Part shown: in pieces, positions 9,025 through 18,706 of the stretch
How positions within the stretch are numbered: the first letter of the stretch is position 1
Layout: the number at the start of each line of letters is the position of its first letter
The notes under the pieces: model-generated
Databases searched by the model: none
Seen by the model: the letters and a program-made list of their open reading frames with translations, nothing else
Told to the model about the DNA's origin: nothing
Origin: Candidatus Pacearchaeota archaeon
Lineage (GTDB): Archaea; Nanobdellota; Nanobdellia; Pacearchaeales; GW2011-AR1
Assembly: GCA_018304205.1 (NCBI GenBank)
Contig: JAGVWR010000016.1
Location: 1 to 42,636 of the forward strand
DNA length: 42,636 nt
Direction of reading: 5' to 3'
Translations under genes and position numbers: made by a program

Positions 9025-9041
9025 TGTATTGTTTTTGTCTT

Positions 9042-9815
9042 TTATTTGGGTATGAATCCTATAAATTTGTCATAAATCCTCACGAATCTTCTTAAAGGAG
9101 AACTTAGGATTCTTAATCTTATAATTGCTAAGGCCATGAATGGCCCAGAATGCCAGAAATTAATTGTTTGGTATTTTTGATCTGCCCAGATTGTTGGAAC
9201 TTCTTTTATTCTAAACTTTTTTTTTCTTAATTTGTAAATTAAATCTATATCAAATGCAAATTGAGTTATACCTAGGTCATTAACTATACCCTCTATAGCC
9301 TTTCTTTTGAATACCTTTGCACCGCACTGTGTGTCTTTATATGGCAAAAGAAAAACTGCTCTAAATAAAGCATTAAAAAGCCTAGAAGCAAAGATTCTGG
9401 CTAGTGTATTTCTTGGTTTTACAATTGCTCCTTTTATATATCTGCTTGCTATTACTCCATCAACATTATTTACCTTTTTTATTAAATTATAATATTCTTC
9501 TGGTTTGGTAGCCATATCTGCATCAACAAAACCAATCAAATCATTTGATCTTTTTAGGGCGTCTTTAAAACCTTCTTTGATTGCATAGCCCTTTCCGCCT
9601 TTCACTAGATTTAGATATAGAATTCTCTTGTTTTTCTTTACATACGTCTTAACTATTTGTTCTGTTTTGTCTTTTGTATTATTTATGACTATAATAATTT
9701 CGTAGTCTAAGAGATCGTTTTTTCTTAACTCTTCAAAAAATCTACTGTATGCCTCAAGTGTTCTGTCTATTCTTCTTTCTTCATTGTATGCTGGAACAAT
9801 TATAGATACTTTCAT
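9042..9815 (-). CDS. Dolichyl-phosphate glucosyltransferase/DPG-synthase-like GT2
   Basis: This GT2 enzyme resembles ALG5 and other polyprenyl-phosphate sugar synthases. It has SIIVPAYNEE at residues 4-13, VKGGKGYAIKEG at about 71-82, the DAD motif at 98-100 (GFVDADMATKPE), an IASRY element, and the QCGAKVFKR signature near residue 162. The family transfers a single sugar from UDP- or GDP-sugar to dolichyl phosphate on the cytosolic face. The product would serve the GT39-like enzymes at 3202 and 9918. The start at 9815 is 102 bases from the divergent GT39-like gene, and the spacer holds promoters for both. Confidence 0.8.
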   Translation of the reverse strand: MKVSIIVPAYNEERRIDRTLEAYSRFFEELRKNDLLDYEIIIVINNTKDKTEQIVKTYVKKNKRILYLNLVKGGKGYAIKEGFKDALKRSNDLIGFVDADMATKPEEYYNLIKKVNNVDGVIASRYIKGAIVKPRNTLARIFASRLFNALFRAVFLLPYKDTQCGAKVFKRKAIEGIVNDLGITQFAFDIDLIYKLRKKKFRIKEVPTIWADQKYQTINFWHSGPFMALAIIRLRILSSPLRRFVRIYDKFIGFIPK

Positions 9816-9888
9816 AAAAAATAGTTATATTGGGCCATTTTAAAGGTTATGTATATTGTGTATATTATTTCTTATTTTAAGAGCATAA

Positions 9889-9899
9889 TTTATATATGT
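9889..9899 (+). promoter_or_regulatory. TATA box of the GT39-like gene at 9918
   Basis: An AT-rich TTTATATATG element is centred about 24 bases before the ATG at 9918, the usual spacing for an archaeal TATA box driving a nearly leaderless transcript. An ATG four bases upstream of the chosen start runs into TGA after three codons and is rejected as the start. Confidence 0.5.
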
Positions 9900-9917
9900 T
9901 AAATACAAGAAATATGA

Positions 9918-11819
9918 ATGAGTGAAGGTGGCAATGACGAGGTTATTGGGAAAGTAATAGATAGAATATTTGAGACTCCTAAGAACTTGGCTTATTTATT
10001 GGCGATCTTTATGGTTGGATTTATATTAAGACTGATCGCTGCAATTAACTTATCTGTTTCTGCTGATGACATGCATTTTGTTACCCATGCGATAAATTTC
10101 TTCTCTGCAGATAGACTTGTTACTTATGATCAATCTTCGGGACTGTGGTTTGCATTTACTAGTGTTATATACAAGATATTTGGGATGACGCAATTGACTT
10201 CTAGAATGGCTCCATTAATATTTGGATCTTTTAGTATTCTAGTTATATATCTTTTGAGTAAGGAGTTTTTTGATGAAAAAACTTCATTGTGTGCTGCTTT
10301 CCTACTGGCTATCGCTCCATTCCACATTAAAAACACTATAGCTGAAATGGATGTTACTGCCATGTTTTTTGTATTAACTGCAATGTTTCTTTTTGTGAAA
10401 TCTTTGAAAAATGACCGATTTCGATATTTTGCACTAAGTGGAATTTTTATGGGACTTGCAATTTACACTAAAGTATATCCTTTGCTCTTTATTCCTTCAC
10501 TTCTATTGTATTTTGCATACTATAATAGAAAACACAATGAAAAAATATTTAAAAAAAGAAACATCAAGAAAATTTTAGTTTTCTTGTTTTTCATATTTAT
10601 TTTTACTATTCCTGCTTTGGCTCATAATTATTTGTTATATAGTGATAAAGGGTTTATGGATCTTCAATTTACTAGAACTTTCGGTATAGGAGAAGATGTG
10701 TCCGCACAGTATTATTCTTGGGATGCACAATTTGAGGCTAAGAATTCATGGGCTGGACTTATATTTGGAGATACTAAACATGTTGCTTCTGGGGCACCAT
10801 TACTTTACACTGCCGTGATGTATATATTTAAGGGGGATCCTCTGAATTTTGTTTTTGGAGTAATTGGAATTTTACTAATATTGTTTTATAGAAAGACAGA
10901 AAAGAATGAGAATCGTGAAAAAGGAAAGGAATACATTAAATTATTTGTTTTGAGCATTTTATTTGTATTGCCTTTCTTGGCATCTATAATATTATTGCCT
11001 AAGCACTACCTATTTTTAGAAATATTACTTATCCCTTTTTCGGCATTCACTTTAATATCGATTAATAATTTAATTTCTAAAGGAAAAAATAAAAATTATC
11101 TGAAGGTTTTTGTTGCAATTATATTTATTTTCTCATTAATATATTTAGGACTTCCTCCAAAGGCAGATATTCATCATTTTTATGGAGAAAGCCACGTTGG
11201 GCAAGTTATAAATTATAAAAATAAAAATATAGCTAAAGATTCTCTAATAATTGCGGACAATAGAATTTACCTGGGTAGGAGTTATTGGATGTTCCAAGAA
11301 AGACCATTTTTAGAAGTGAGCGACTTTTTAGCAGCCGCCCAAGAATCTCAGAAGATAGCTGGGGAAACTAAAAATGTCGGGGTGTATTATTTTGAATGTG
11401 TTATTGATGATTGTGGTTGGGGTTATATAAAAGGTCAGCCAGAATTTAATAAGTCGATGGAAGATTTTACTGCGCTATTTGCAACTAGTGGAAAACTTGT
11501 AAAGGAAATATATGAGCCTATGGAGAAAAAACCATATTATCCCTTATTTGTTGGAGAAAAAGAGCAGATGATAAATGTTTATTATGCTGAAGTGCCACTC
11601 AAGCAGGCAGTTATTGATTACGCAAAAAAACCAAAGGTGTGGTTCCTATATCCGATTGGATATCAGCCTAGTACGGAAGTATTTGATAATTATCAGCCAA
11701 TTAGTCTAACTGAATTGTTAGTTGATAAAACTGCCAGAGGAGTTGTTATTCTAGCACTTATTCTCGCATTTTTAAGTCCAATTTACATATTATATTTACT
11801 CTATAATTCCAAAAAATGA
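9918..11819 (+). CDS. GT39/ArnT-like polytopic membrane glycosyltransferase
   Basis: This 633-residue GT-C type enzyme begins with a TM helix near residues 26-45, followed by an acidic loop SADDMHFV (48-55), the expected catalytic DD/DE of the PMT/ArnT family. About a dozen TM helices follow, a soluble outer domain occupies roughly residues 410-590, and a last TM helix precedes the C-terminus. It would take a sugar from dolichyl phosphate outside the membrane. Its stop codon overlaps the start of the next GT2 gene (ATGA at 11816-11819). That coupling suggests the GT2 makes this enzyme's lipid-phosphate sugar donor, a common pairing. Confidence 0.8.
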   Translation: MSEGGNDEVIGKVIDRIFETPKNLAYLLAIFMVGFILRLIAAINLSVSADDMHFVTHAINFFSADRLVTYDQSSGLWFAFTSVIYKIFGMTQLTSRMAPLIFGSFSILVIYLLSKEFFDEKTSLCAAFLLAIAPFHIKNTIAEMDVTAMFFVLTAMFLFVKSLKNDRFRYFALSGIFMGLAIYTKVYPLLFIPSLLLYFAYYNRKHNEKIFKKRNIKKILVFLFFIFIFTIPALAHNYLLYSDKGFMDLQFTRTFGIGEDVSAQYYSWDAQFEAKNSWAGLIFGDTKHVASGAPLLYTAVMYIFKGDPLNFVFGVIGILLILFYRKTEKNENREKGKEYIKLFVLSILFVLPFLASIILLPKHYLFLEILLIPFSAFTLISINNLISKGKNKNYLKVFVAIIFIFSLIYLGLPPKADIHHFYGESHVGQVINYKNKNIAKDSLIIADNRIYLGRSYWMFQERPFLEVSDFLAAAQESQKIAGETKNVGVYYFECVIDDCGWGYIKGQPEFNKSMEDFTALFATSGKLVKEIYEPMEKKPYYPLFVGEKEQMINVYYAEVPLKQAVIDYAKKPKVWFLYPIGYQPSTEVFDNYQPISLTELLVDKTARGVVILALILAFLSPIYILYLLYNSKK

Positions 11820-12505
11820 GAATCTCTATTATAATTCCTGTATTTAATGAAGAAAGAACCTTAGAAAAGATATTAGAAAAGATGTCTAAATTAAATCTTG
11901 GAATGAGGAAGGAAATCTTGATTATAAATGATGGAAGCACAGATAATTCTAGAAAAATAATTGAAGACTTTATTAAAGAAAATAAAAAAGAAGATATTAA
12001 GGTTATAAGTAAAAAAAATGAGGGAAAAGGTTCGGCAATAAGAGTTGGAATAAAATTAGCAAGGGGAGAAATTATAACTATACAGGATGCTGATTTAGAA
12101 TATGATCCTAATGATTTTAAAACATTGATTAAACCAATTGTAAATGGAAAGGAAAAAGTTGTTTATGGATCTAGATTTTTAAAAGCACATAAGCCTATGT
12201 ATAAAATTTATTTTTTGGGAAATAAATTTTTGAGTTTCTTAACTAAAGTGCTCTATGGGCATAGAATAACTGATATGGAAACTTGTTACAAAGTTTTTGA
12301 TGCTAAGGTAATAAAAAGTATAGATCTTAGGGCAAATAAATTTGACATTGAGCCTGAAATAACTTCTAAAATTTTGAAGAAAGGAATAAGAATAAAAGAA
12401 ATTCCTATAAGTTATAGTCCTAGAAAAATAGAGGAAGGTAAAAAAATAAACTGGAAAGATGGAATACAAGCTATTTTTACTTTATTATATTGGAGAGCAC
12501 ATTAG
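11816..12505 (+). CDS. Dolichol-phosphate mannosyltransferase-like GT2
   Basis: The 229-residue protein has the compact DPM1-type GT2 domain without a TM tail. Motifs are SIIIPVFNEE (4-13), LIINDGSTDNS (36-46), NEGKGSAIRVG (68-78), DAD at 91-93 and VYGSRFL. The later CYKVFDA and FDIEPEITSKI elements are typical of polyprenyl-phosphate mannose or glucose synthases. It probably charges dolichyl phosphate with one sugar for the overlapping GT39-like enzyme. Mannose or glucose cannot be distinguished by reading. Confidence 0.82.
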   Translation: MRISIIIPVFNEERTLEKILEKMSKLNLGMRKEILIINDGSTDNSRKIIEDFIKENKKEDIKVISKKNEGKGSAIRVGIKLARGEIITIQDADLEYDPNDFKTLIKPIVNGKEKVVYGSRFLKAHKPMYKIYFLGNKFLSFLTKVLYGHRITDMETCYKVFDAKVIKSIDLRANKFDIEPEITSKILKKGIRIKEIPISYSPRKIEEGKKINWKDGIQAIFTLLYWRAH

Positions 12506-12512
12506 TTTGGAT

Positions 12513-12788
12513 CTATCTCTTTTCTAAAGCGTAAGGAATATCAAAACTATAAGGACAAATAATACCCTCGCCAATTTTATCTACATTAGGATGTGATGCC
12601 TTACATCTTTGGCCGTGTCCACCAGTATTATAACGACATTCTACATTGCTAGATATAATATTGGTATCTGGACTTTTGTAAATCTTAATTTTAATATCTA
12701 CATCTTCACCTAAACATTCATTTCCTTTAGTATCTCTTCCCTTGCATTTAATGGGGTAAGTTTGTTCAACGTATTGAGTTAATTCCAT
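12513..12788 (-). CDS. Small cysteine-rich hypothetical protein
   Basis: I do not recognise this 91-residue protein. It has five cysteines (KCKGR, NECLG, VECRY, QRCKAS, IICPY) and histidines in GGHGQRC and ASHPN, so a metal-binding zinc-ribbon-like fold is plausible. There is no signal peptide or TM segment. An AT-rich promoter-like stretch precedes its ATG. It sits between two glycosylation transcription units and converges on the GT2 gene with 7 bases between stops. No function can be assigned. Confidence 0.6.
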   Translation of the reverse strand: MELTQYVEQTYPIKCKGRDTKGNECLGEDVDIKIKIYKSPDTNIISSNVECRYNTGGHGQRCKASHPNVDKIGEGIICPYSFDIPYALEKR

Positions 12789-12857
12789 AATTACTTAGAA
12801 AAGTTACATTATATAAACTTTTTTGTGATGAAAATTAGAATATATCTTCACAATATT

Positions 12858-14075
12858 TTAGTCTAGGACTGCAATAGAACCCCATAAGAAAATTACAGAA
12901 GAAGTTAAGAATGCAATAGAAAATTCTAAAAGAGAGTCATTAAACAAGAAAAGAAGAATTATACCAATCAATAGGAATGCAAAGAAAAATATTATGCTTT
13001 TGTTTGATGGTTTATTCTTTGAAATTTTATAAAGAACGTTCAAATTTGCAAAAGATAAAACTCCTGTTGCTAAACCTAAATAAAACAAAATATTTGCCGA
13101 TTCGTCTATGAATTTTCCTGCAAATATTCTTATTATCCAGTCGGGGATTAGGAAAAATAGAATTAAGGCTGCTGCAACTCCTAGAGTAAGTAAAATCAAT
13201 GCGTTAAGATAAGTGTTATGGTCCTTACTTTTCTTTTTATCTAAGCCCTCTTCCGCTGATATTGGAAACATGGCTCTGCTTATTGGCTGGGTACCCCAGA
13301 AAACTGCCTTTGAAAGGACGGAAGCTAAAGAATAAAGACCTGCGACTTCTTTTGTGAAAACTAATTGAGCTATAAACAGATCAATTGTATAAAATGCAAG
13401 AATAGAAAAAGTAATAAGGAAAACGGATATTGAATCTTTTCTAAATTCTATTGTTTCTGCTTTCTTTTCTTCTGCAGAATAGATTGATTTTATACTTGGA
13501 AAAGAGAAAAACAACGCTACGGCGGATCCTAAAAGTGCTCCTCCTATTGCTCCGTATACTTTCCATCCTAACAATACTAAAGCTACAGAAGCAACTAACT
13601 TAACTGATGATTCTATTATAAGATTTATTCCTAATGAATAAAATTTCTGCCTCCCTTGCATTATTCCTCTTGTTAGGGGAAGGAACAATGCAGTAAAAAT
13701 GAAAAGTCCATTTAAAGCAAGAAGAGTGTACGGAATGCTTTCTAAATATGAGAATGGAATTGCGAAGATTAAATAGACTATAAAGAATAAAACTGTAACT
13801 GAGGATAATTTCTTAAATGATCTATTTAAAAGGTTTTTTAATTTTCCATTATCTTTCTCTCTTGATGATTGTCTTGCAAAAACTGTTTGGATAGCTTCTG
13901 TAAAAATACTTAACACATATATTAAATAGAATAAGGCGGCGAGTATTCCGTAGTCTGCTATTGAAAGGGTGCGTGCCATTGAAGCTTGAAATATAAAATT
14001 AAGAAAACTATAAACATTAAAGACTATTAAAAGAATAAAACTGCCTTTTATAAAATTCTTATTTATAGTAATCAT
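12858..14075 (-). CDS. Wzx/MATE-type polysaccharide (lipid-linked glycan) flippase
   Basis: This is an integral membrane protein of 405 residues with about 12 TM helices in the MATE/MVF pattern. The N-terminal half includes MARTLSIADYG, a characteristic Wzx element, and a basic cytosolic loop with ARQSSREKDNGKLKNLL. It would move the lipid-linked oligosaccharide from the cytosolic to the outer membrane face. I chose the ATG at 14075 because it overlaps the upstream stop as ATGA. The longer ORF (22 more codons) would start inside the GlcNAc-1-P transferase gene. It is the last gene of the aglB operon. Confidence 0.82.
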   Translation of the reverse strand: MITINKNFIKGSFILLIVFNVYSFLNFIFQASMARTLSIADYGILAALFYLIYVLSIFTEAIQTVFARQSSREKDNGKLKNLLNRSFKKLSSVTVLFFIVYLIFAIPFSYLESIPYTLLALNGLFIFTALFLPLTRGIMQGRQKFYSLGINLIIESSVKLVASVALVLLGWKVYGAIGGALLGSAVALFFSFPSIKSIYSAEEKKAETIEFRKDSISVFLITFSILAFYTIDLFIAQLVFTKEVAGLYSLASVLSKAVFWGTQPISRAMFPISAEEGLDKKKSKDHNTYLNALILLTLGVAAALILFFLIPDWIIRIFAGKFIDESANILFYLGLATGVLSFANLNVLYKISKNKPSNKSIIFFFAFLLIGIILLFLFNDSLLEFSIAFLTSSVIFLWGSIAVLD

Positions 14076-15088
14076 ATTCCAAATATTCCTTCTCTGAATA
14101 TTAAGAATCCGAGAAGAATTATTATTATTTGGAATGCCCATATCATTAACACTGCTCTTTTCTCAGTAGGTTTAACATTTAATCTTTGCATAATTAAAAT
14201 GGCCAAATGATTTAGGCTGTATATTCTCTCATATTTAAGACCTAACGATCCATCTTGATTTGGCTTTCCAAAACTTTGTTTTATTAATCTTCCACGAAGT
14301 TTTAAGACAGTTTCAAGTATGTATGGAATATAAAAGAATAAAGCTATTTTTTCAAAATTGCCTAAAATTGATAGGATTGCTATTAATGCTCCTACGGAAT
14401 ATGTGAGGGCGTCTCCGGGGAAGACTTTTGCTGGAAAGAAATTATACATAAGGAATGCTAACAAAGATGCAGCCATAATTAGGGCGATGACTGCAAGCCA
14501 AGAACTTCCTGTGAAAAACGACAGGAAACCTAGACCTAAAAGCAAAATAATTCCCTGTCCTGCTTCTAGCCCGTTAAAGCCTGCAAGAATGTTGAATGTT
14601 GTCGTTGCGCCAATTATACCTATTGGAATTACAATTAAAGGATATAATAGACCAAGATCTACTTTTCCTAAAATCGGTATGGCCACTAAAGATTTTCCTG
14701 CATTTATTGCCATAAGAGGAATTGCTGCAATAATTAGTAAAATAACTCTTGATTTTATTGAAAGCCCTCCTTTTCTCCATCCAAATAAGTCATCTATTAA
14801 TCCTATTCCAGATGCAATAAGAATTACTGAAAGAAGCGCCATTAGTTCAATTAAAAAAGTCTGTTTTTGAACTATGAAAACCCTATAAGCTATAAAAATA
14901 AGAGTTCCAACGGTAAATCCTAAAACTGCTATTATTCCTCCGGAACCTGCTATTTTTTCTGATTTTGATTTATTCATATCATCCCAAATTAATCCTATAT
15001 CTTTTGCTTTTTTTATCCAGAACGGAATAACAAATAAAGTAATCAGAAAACTTAGCAGAATTGGTATTAACAACATTATATCTATCAT
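14072..15088 (-). CDS. aglH: UDP-GlcNAc:dolichyl-phosphate GlcNAc-1-P transferase (Alg7/AglH/WecA-like)
   Basis: The 338-residue protein has about ten TM helices and the signatures of the MraY/WecA/GPT superfamily. These are the Asp pair in GIGLIDDLFGW (first cytosolic loop), the NILAGFNGLEAGQG loop that binds the lipid phosphate and metal, FPGDALTYSVGA, and a last cytosolic loop ending GSLGLKYERIY. It starts the lipid-linked glycan by moving a HexNAc-1-phosphate to dolichyl phosphate. It overlaps AglB by four bases upstream and the flippase downstream, so initiator, flippase and transferase are made together. The sugar is inferred from the family; the gene symbol is by similarity. Confidence 0.85.
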   Translation of the reverse strand: MIDIMLLIPILLSFLITLFVIPFWIKKAKDIGLIWDDMNKSKSEKIAGSGGIIAVLGFTVGTLIFIAYRVFIVQKQTFLIELMALLSVILIASGIGLIDDLFGWRKGGLSIKSRVILLIIAAIPLMAINAGKSLVAIPILGKVDLGLLYPLIVIPIGIIGATTTFNILAGFNGLEAGQGIILLLGLGFLSFFTGSSWLAVIALIMAASLLAFLMYNFFPAKVFPGDALTYSVGALIAILSILGNFEKIALFFYIPYILETVLKLRGRLIKQSFGKPNQDGSLGLKYERIYSLNHLAILIMQRLNVKPTEKRAVLMIWAFQIIIILLGFLIFREGIFGI

Positions 15089-17796
15089 CTTGCTATGTCG
15101 AGTTCTTTTGGATAAAGAGTACTCAAATACTCTTGTTTGAACTCTATATTTCTAGGATATGAAATTTCCCATATTCTTATAGGTCCTCTTACTCCATTGT
15201 AATAAACTATATCTCCTTTAAATGCAGGATTTTGTTCTCTTATGACTTGAACTATATAATCATCTTCTGAATGCACTAATTTGAAGTAAGGATTATTTTC
15301 TCTGTATATATACAGTCTAGTTAGTTGTGATTTTACTGTTCTCCTTGAAAGATAAAGTATTGCTCCATTAGGATCAACGGCGTTTTGATTTACTGCAGGG
15401 AAAATATAAACTCCTACATCTACACCAGAACCATAATCTACAAGTTCAACATCAAATGCATATCTCAGGGGCAAAGTAACTTGCTGATTTTGATATATAA
15501 AGATTCCTTTTGGTTGACTTATTATCTCTCCTGCACTATTCCTTTCTATTATAATAGCTCCAAGTCCTGCTCTTGATGAAGGAAGGAATATTTCTTTTCC
15601 ATCTTGATTGTAAATTATATCTTCATCAAGAGGAGCTCCACCAGTATAGAAATAAGAAGTTGAATTCTTTCCTTCTTGTGTTGCTGAATCATCTTTTAAA
15701 TAAGTAGGAATAAAACTTGCTCGGTCATAATTTGCATCAGAACCTATCGAAGAAAACGCAGAGTATTTTCCTATGTCTGTTGAATCTATAAGGAAATGAG
15801 TCGTATTATGTGCGTAAAGGAATTCAAGGGCCTGAAAATTGTCCGTTCCTGTTAAAGCATAACGGCCCATCATGTGATTCCAGTATGAAATTGCGTTTCC
15901 TCCATCGAGTACTGTTGCTCTTTCTCCTATTGATTGTACCCAGTATCCATAATCCCACCAGTGTCCGAAGACTGCATTCTTATTTGTGTTATCTCTTACG
16001 TAAGCCATTGCTTTCTGCCACTGCTGCGTATAAACTGAAGGGGCATAATTTGCAGCTTCACCTTTTGATTGATTATAGAACACATCACCTGAATATACAA
16101 GTGAAATTATTATTATCGCTGTAATTGCATAACCTGCTAGTTTTGTTGAGTTATCTTTTATTTTTTGCGAGTCAGAGAATACTGCAACAACTAAATATGA
16201 AGCTAAAATTGCTCCTGGGGGAACTAACAACATTACTAATCTTACTGATCCTCTTGCTGCAACAGCAGTCATTAAAAATAGAACAAGCAAAAGAATAAGT
16301 TCAAAATGAATTGATTTAAGTGTTTCTCTTCCTTCTTCTGTTTTATTTTTCTGGAAATAATAATATGCTAAAGATCCAACAAAAAGAATAAATCCTAATG
16401 CATAGAGACCAAGACTAGTAAAATTTGATCCATTTAATGTGCTATTTCCATCATAACGACTAAATATCATTCCGAAAAAGAACAATGTATAAGTTGCAGA
16501 AATTATTATTCTTTCTTTCTTTGCAAATTTAGAAGTCATGAAATAAACGAGATAAATTGATCCTATAAAGAATAACCAGAAGTAAATAGGAATATTTCTT
16601 ATGACTGGGCCAAAACTACCGCCCCATTCAGTAAAAAAGGGTTGCCTGTTTTCTGCTACGGTCTGGATTAATCTAGTGGTTGCTGGCCTTACTAAATTAT
16701 CCACAAGGTAAACTATTTGGGAAGGTATATAGGATAAACCAAATAGAATAGTTGCGAGAATAGAAATTGCAATCATTGCGATTATTGTTGTCTTAATTTG
16801 ATCCGGTATCTTATTCCATTTTTCTAATCTCAATTGATGTTTTAATTTTGTACCAAATAAAACATAATGAAGCAAAATTATAACTAAAACTATTATTGCT
16901 GAGGCTGTTTGTGTTGTTTGGGTTAAAGATCCAATTCCATATCTTGATGAGAAAGGATACATAAGTATGAATGAAGAAAGAAGCCAGATAATGTAGACTA
17001 TAATTTTTTGTTTATTTGTCTTTCCTAATAAAAATGCGATGAAAACTGCTGGGCCTATAGTCAAAAATATGAAAGCATAACCTCCCCATACTAAAGCTGC
17101 GCATGCTGTTGCTGCGCCTGCCAAAACTGCAAATGCGTATGCTTTCTTGTTTGCATTTGATTTCCAGGCGCTTAAGAATGCATAAAATGCAATGAAAATA
17201 AAGAAGAATGCCGCTGCCTCTTTTTCTGGAATTCCTGCTATTGTTCTTGGTAAAAATATTGGAATAACTGCGAAGAAGAATGAGGAAATGATAGCTATAA
17301 CATTTGCTTTTTTAACTCCTAGAGAATCTAAAAATATTTTTCTTACTAAAAAGAAAAAAGCGATAACTGTAATTGCAAAGAAGAAAACTGGATAATAAAT
17401 TGCAGATAAAGTTACGGAGTCTGATCCAAAAAATGTGGCTATATTATGAAACCAGGCCATCATATATGGATGAAGTAATAATTCTGCATTTGTTTTATAG
17501 AATAAAGGAACGTAACGCATTTGGTCTATTGAAAATAAAGATCCGTTTTCTACTATATATTTAGACCAACGCAAGAATAAGAAAGGATCTAAATCTGGAC
17601 CAAGAGTCCAATCTCCTGTTGTTACGTCTTTTAACTTGGAAACATTGAGAGTTCTTAATTTTACAGTTAAGAAAACTATAACTGCTAACATTACGTAGAA
17701 AATCCAATTATAATTCACTTTCAATACTTTTATGACTTTTTCTTTTCTCTGCTCTAAAAGGTCGTTTTCATTCTTAACTTCTTTTTTATCAGTCAT
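15085..17796 (-). CDS. aglB: Oligosaccharyltransferase STT3/AglB
   Basis: The 903-residue protein has about 13 TM helices followed by a C-terminal globular domain of roughly 350 residues. The catalytic DxD of the first outer loop is DLD at 68-70, in GPDLDPFLFLRW. The acceptor-binding WWDYG signature is present as GHWWDYGYW near residue 610. The Glu-containing IAGIPEKEA segment sits where the second DxD/ExD-type motif is expected. AglB moves the assembled glycan from its dolichyl carrier to Asn in N-X-S/T on exported proteins. The S-layer protein at 30769 is the most likely substrate in this window. It leads a three-gene operon with overlapping ATGA junctions. Confidence 0.93.
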   Translation of the reverse strand: MTDKKEVKNENDLLEQRKEKVIKVLKVNYNWIFYVMLAVIVFLTVKLRTLNVSKLKDVTTGDWTLGPDLDPFLFLRWSKYIVENGSLFSIDQMRYVPLFYKTNAELLLHPYMMAWFHNIATFFGSDSVTLSAIYYPVFFFAITVIAFFFLVRKIFLDSLGVKKANVIAIISSFFFAVIPIFLPRTIAGIPEKEAAAFFFIFIAFYAFLSAWKSNANKKAYAFAVLAGAATACAALVWGGYAFIFLTIGPAVFIAFLLGKTNKQKIIVYIIWLLSSFILMYPFSSRYGIGSLTQTTQTASAIIVLVIILLHYVLFGTKLKHQLRLEKWNKIPDQIKTTIIAMIAISILATILFGLSYIPSQIVYLVDNLVRPATTRLIQTVAENRQPFFTEWGGSFGPVIRNIPIYFWLFFIGSIYLVYFMTSKFAKKERIIISATYTLFFFGMIFSRYDGNSTLNGSNFTSLGLYALGFILFVGSLAYYYFQKNKTEEGRETLKSIHFELILLLVLFLMTAVAARGSVRLVMLLVPPGAILASYLVVAVFSDSQKIKDNSTKLAGYAITAIIIISLVYSGDVFYNQSKGEAANYAPSVYTQQWQKAMAYVRDNTNKNAVFGHWWDYGYWVQSIGERATVLDGGNAISYWNHMMGRYALTGTDNFQALEFLYAHNTTHFLIDSTDIGKYSAFSSIGSDANYDRASFIPTYLKDDSATQEGKNSTSYFYTGGAPLDEDIIYNQDGKEIFLPSSRAGLGAIIIERNSAGEIISQPKGIFIYQNQQVTLPLRYAFDVELVDYGSGVDVGVYIFPAVNQNAVDPNGAILYLSRRTVKSQLTRLYIYRENNPYFKLVHSEDDYIVQVIREQNPAFKGDIVYYNGVRGPIRIWEISYPRNIEFKQEYLSTLYPKELDIAR

Positions 17797-17818
17797 TGGA
17801 AATCAAAGAAAAACGGGT

Positions 17819-17830
17819 TATTTAAATTTA
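17819..17830 (-). promoter_or_regulatory. TATA box of the aglB operon
   Basis: On the minus strand AAATTTAAATAA lies 23-34 bases upstream of the aglB ATG at 17796, with an A-rich stretch before it. The spacing predicts a transcript with almost no 5' leader. Confidence 0.5.
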
Positions 17831-17848
17831 TTCGATTAAAACTTCTTT

Positions 17849-18706
17849 CTAAAAGAAAAGAGGAGTTATGAATACTTCCATGAGAGCTGAAATAAATAAT
17901 ATGACTACTGCTAAAATGACTAAATTAATCGAGTCATATAAAATCTTCCAAAATTTATCTGTTCCTGTTTCATGTTTTATCACTGCTACTGAAATTATCC
18001 CTCCAGCTAAAGCGACTATGAAATAGGAGGCTATTTCTGGAATACCATGAATCATAAATCTAAGAAGACCTATTGGAAGAGCGCTTAGCCTTGATTCTGT
18101 AAAAATTCCTATGGCCGCAGCTATTACTGAAGCGTTCCAGGCTAGAATAAAAATAACTCCTGCACCAAAAATTAATGAAAAAACAAGTGTGAAAAGCAAG
18201 ACATAAATATTATTGGTGAAGATTAAAAATAATCTTTCTTTGTTTGTGAGGAAAGGTACGACAGTTGAGACATCATTTATCCCATATTGTTTTACGCAAG
18301 AATCGAACGAGGCAGGACGATTAATTAAGCAGTAAGTTTCTATTTGGGCGCTAAATGACTGGGTTGAAGCTAAAATTGAATACCAAAATGAAAATGCTAT
18401 AACAAAACCTAAAAATAGGAAAAGGAAAGCATAAATTGCCCTTCTGTGCTCTTTAAGTAATTTGAAAGTGCCATCAACGTTAATACTTCTTTTTTCTTCT
18501 AGTTTTATTGTATAAAATATGAATGGAATTGAGAACATTACTGTAAATGTTACAACCAAAATTCCTGAATACTTTGATAAGACTGCATCTTTGGCAAAAA
18601 CCCAATTAACTAAAAGAATGGATAAAGATGCATAAAGAAGCCCTATAAAGAATAATTCCCATGGCTTTCTCTCGGCCTTTCTTGGATTAATAAGCATTTC
18701 TAACAT
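17849..18706 (-). CDS. SpoIIM/DUF95-family membrane protein
   Basis: The 285-residue protein has five or six TM helices with the SpoIIM-like arrangement. There is a conserved basic N-terminal LINPRKAERKPWELFFIG, and an inner motif ILAWNASVIAAAIGIF followed by LPIGLLRFMIHGIPEIASYF. The HGIPE element is the family's most conserved feature. Archaeal members are uncharacterised; bacterial SpoIIM works with SpoIID/SpoIIP in engulfment, and cell-wall hydrolysis is unlikely here. The start has a strong Shine-Dalgarno sequence (GGAGG, 18713-18717 on the minus strand). It is preceded by an unusually structured leader shared with another gene. Confidence 0.75.
   Translation of the reverse strand: MLEMLINPRKAERKPWELFFIGLLYASLSILLVNWVFAKDAVLSKYSGILVVTFTVMFSIPFIFYTIKLEEKRSINVDGTFKLLKEHRRAIYAFLFLFLGFVIAFSFWYSILASTQSFSAQIETYCLINRPASFDSCVKQYGINDVSTVVPFLTNKERLFLIFTNNIYVLLFTLVFSLIFGAGVIFILAWNASVIAAAIGIFTESRLSALPIGLLRFMIHGIPEIASYFIVALAGGIISVAVIKHETGTDKFWKILYDSINLVILAVVILFISALMEVFITPLFF

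Noticed and set aside
14358..14870. Long plus-strand ORF antisense to the GlcNAc-1-P transferase gene
   Set aside because: It is entirely inside a clear membrane-enzyme gene, and its Pro/Ile/Lys-rich translation looks like a shadow frame.
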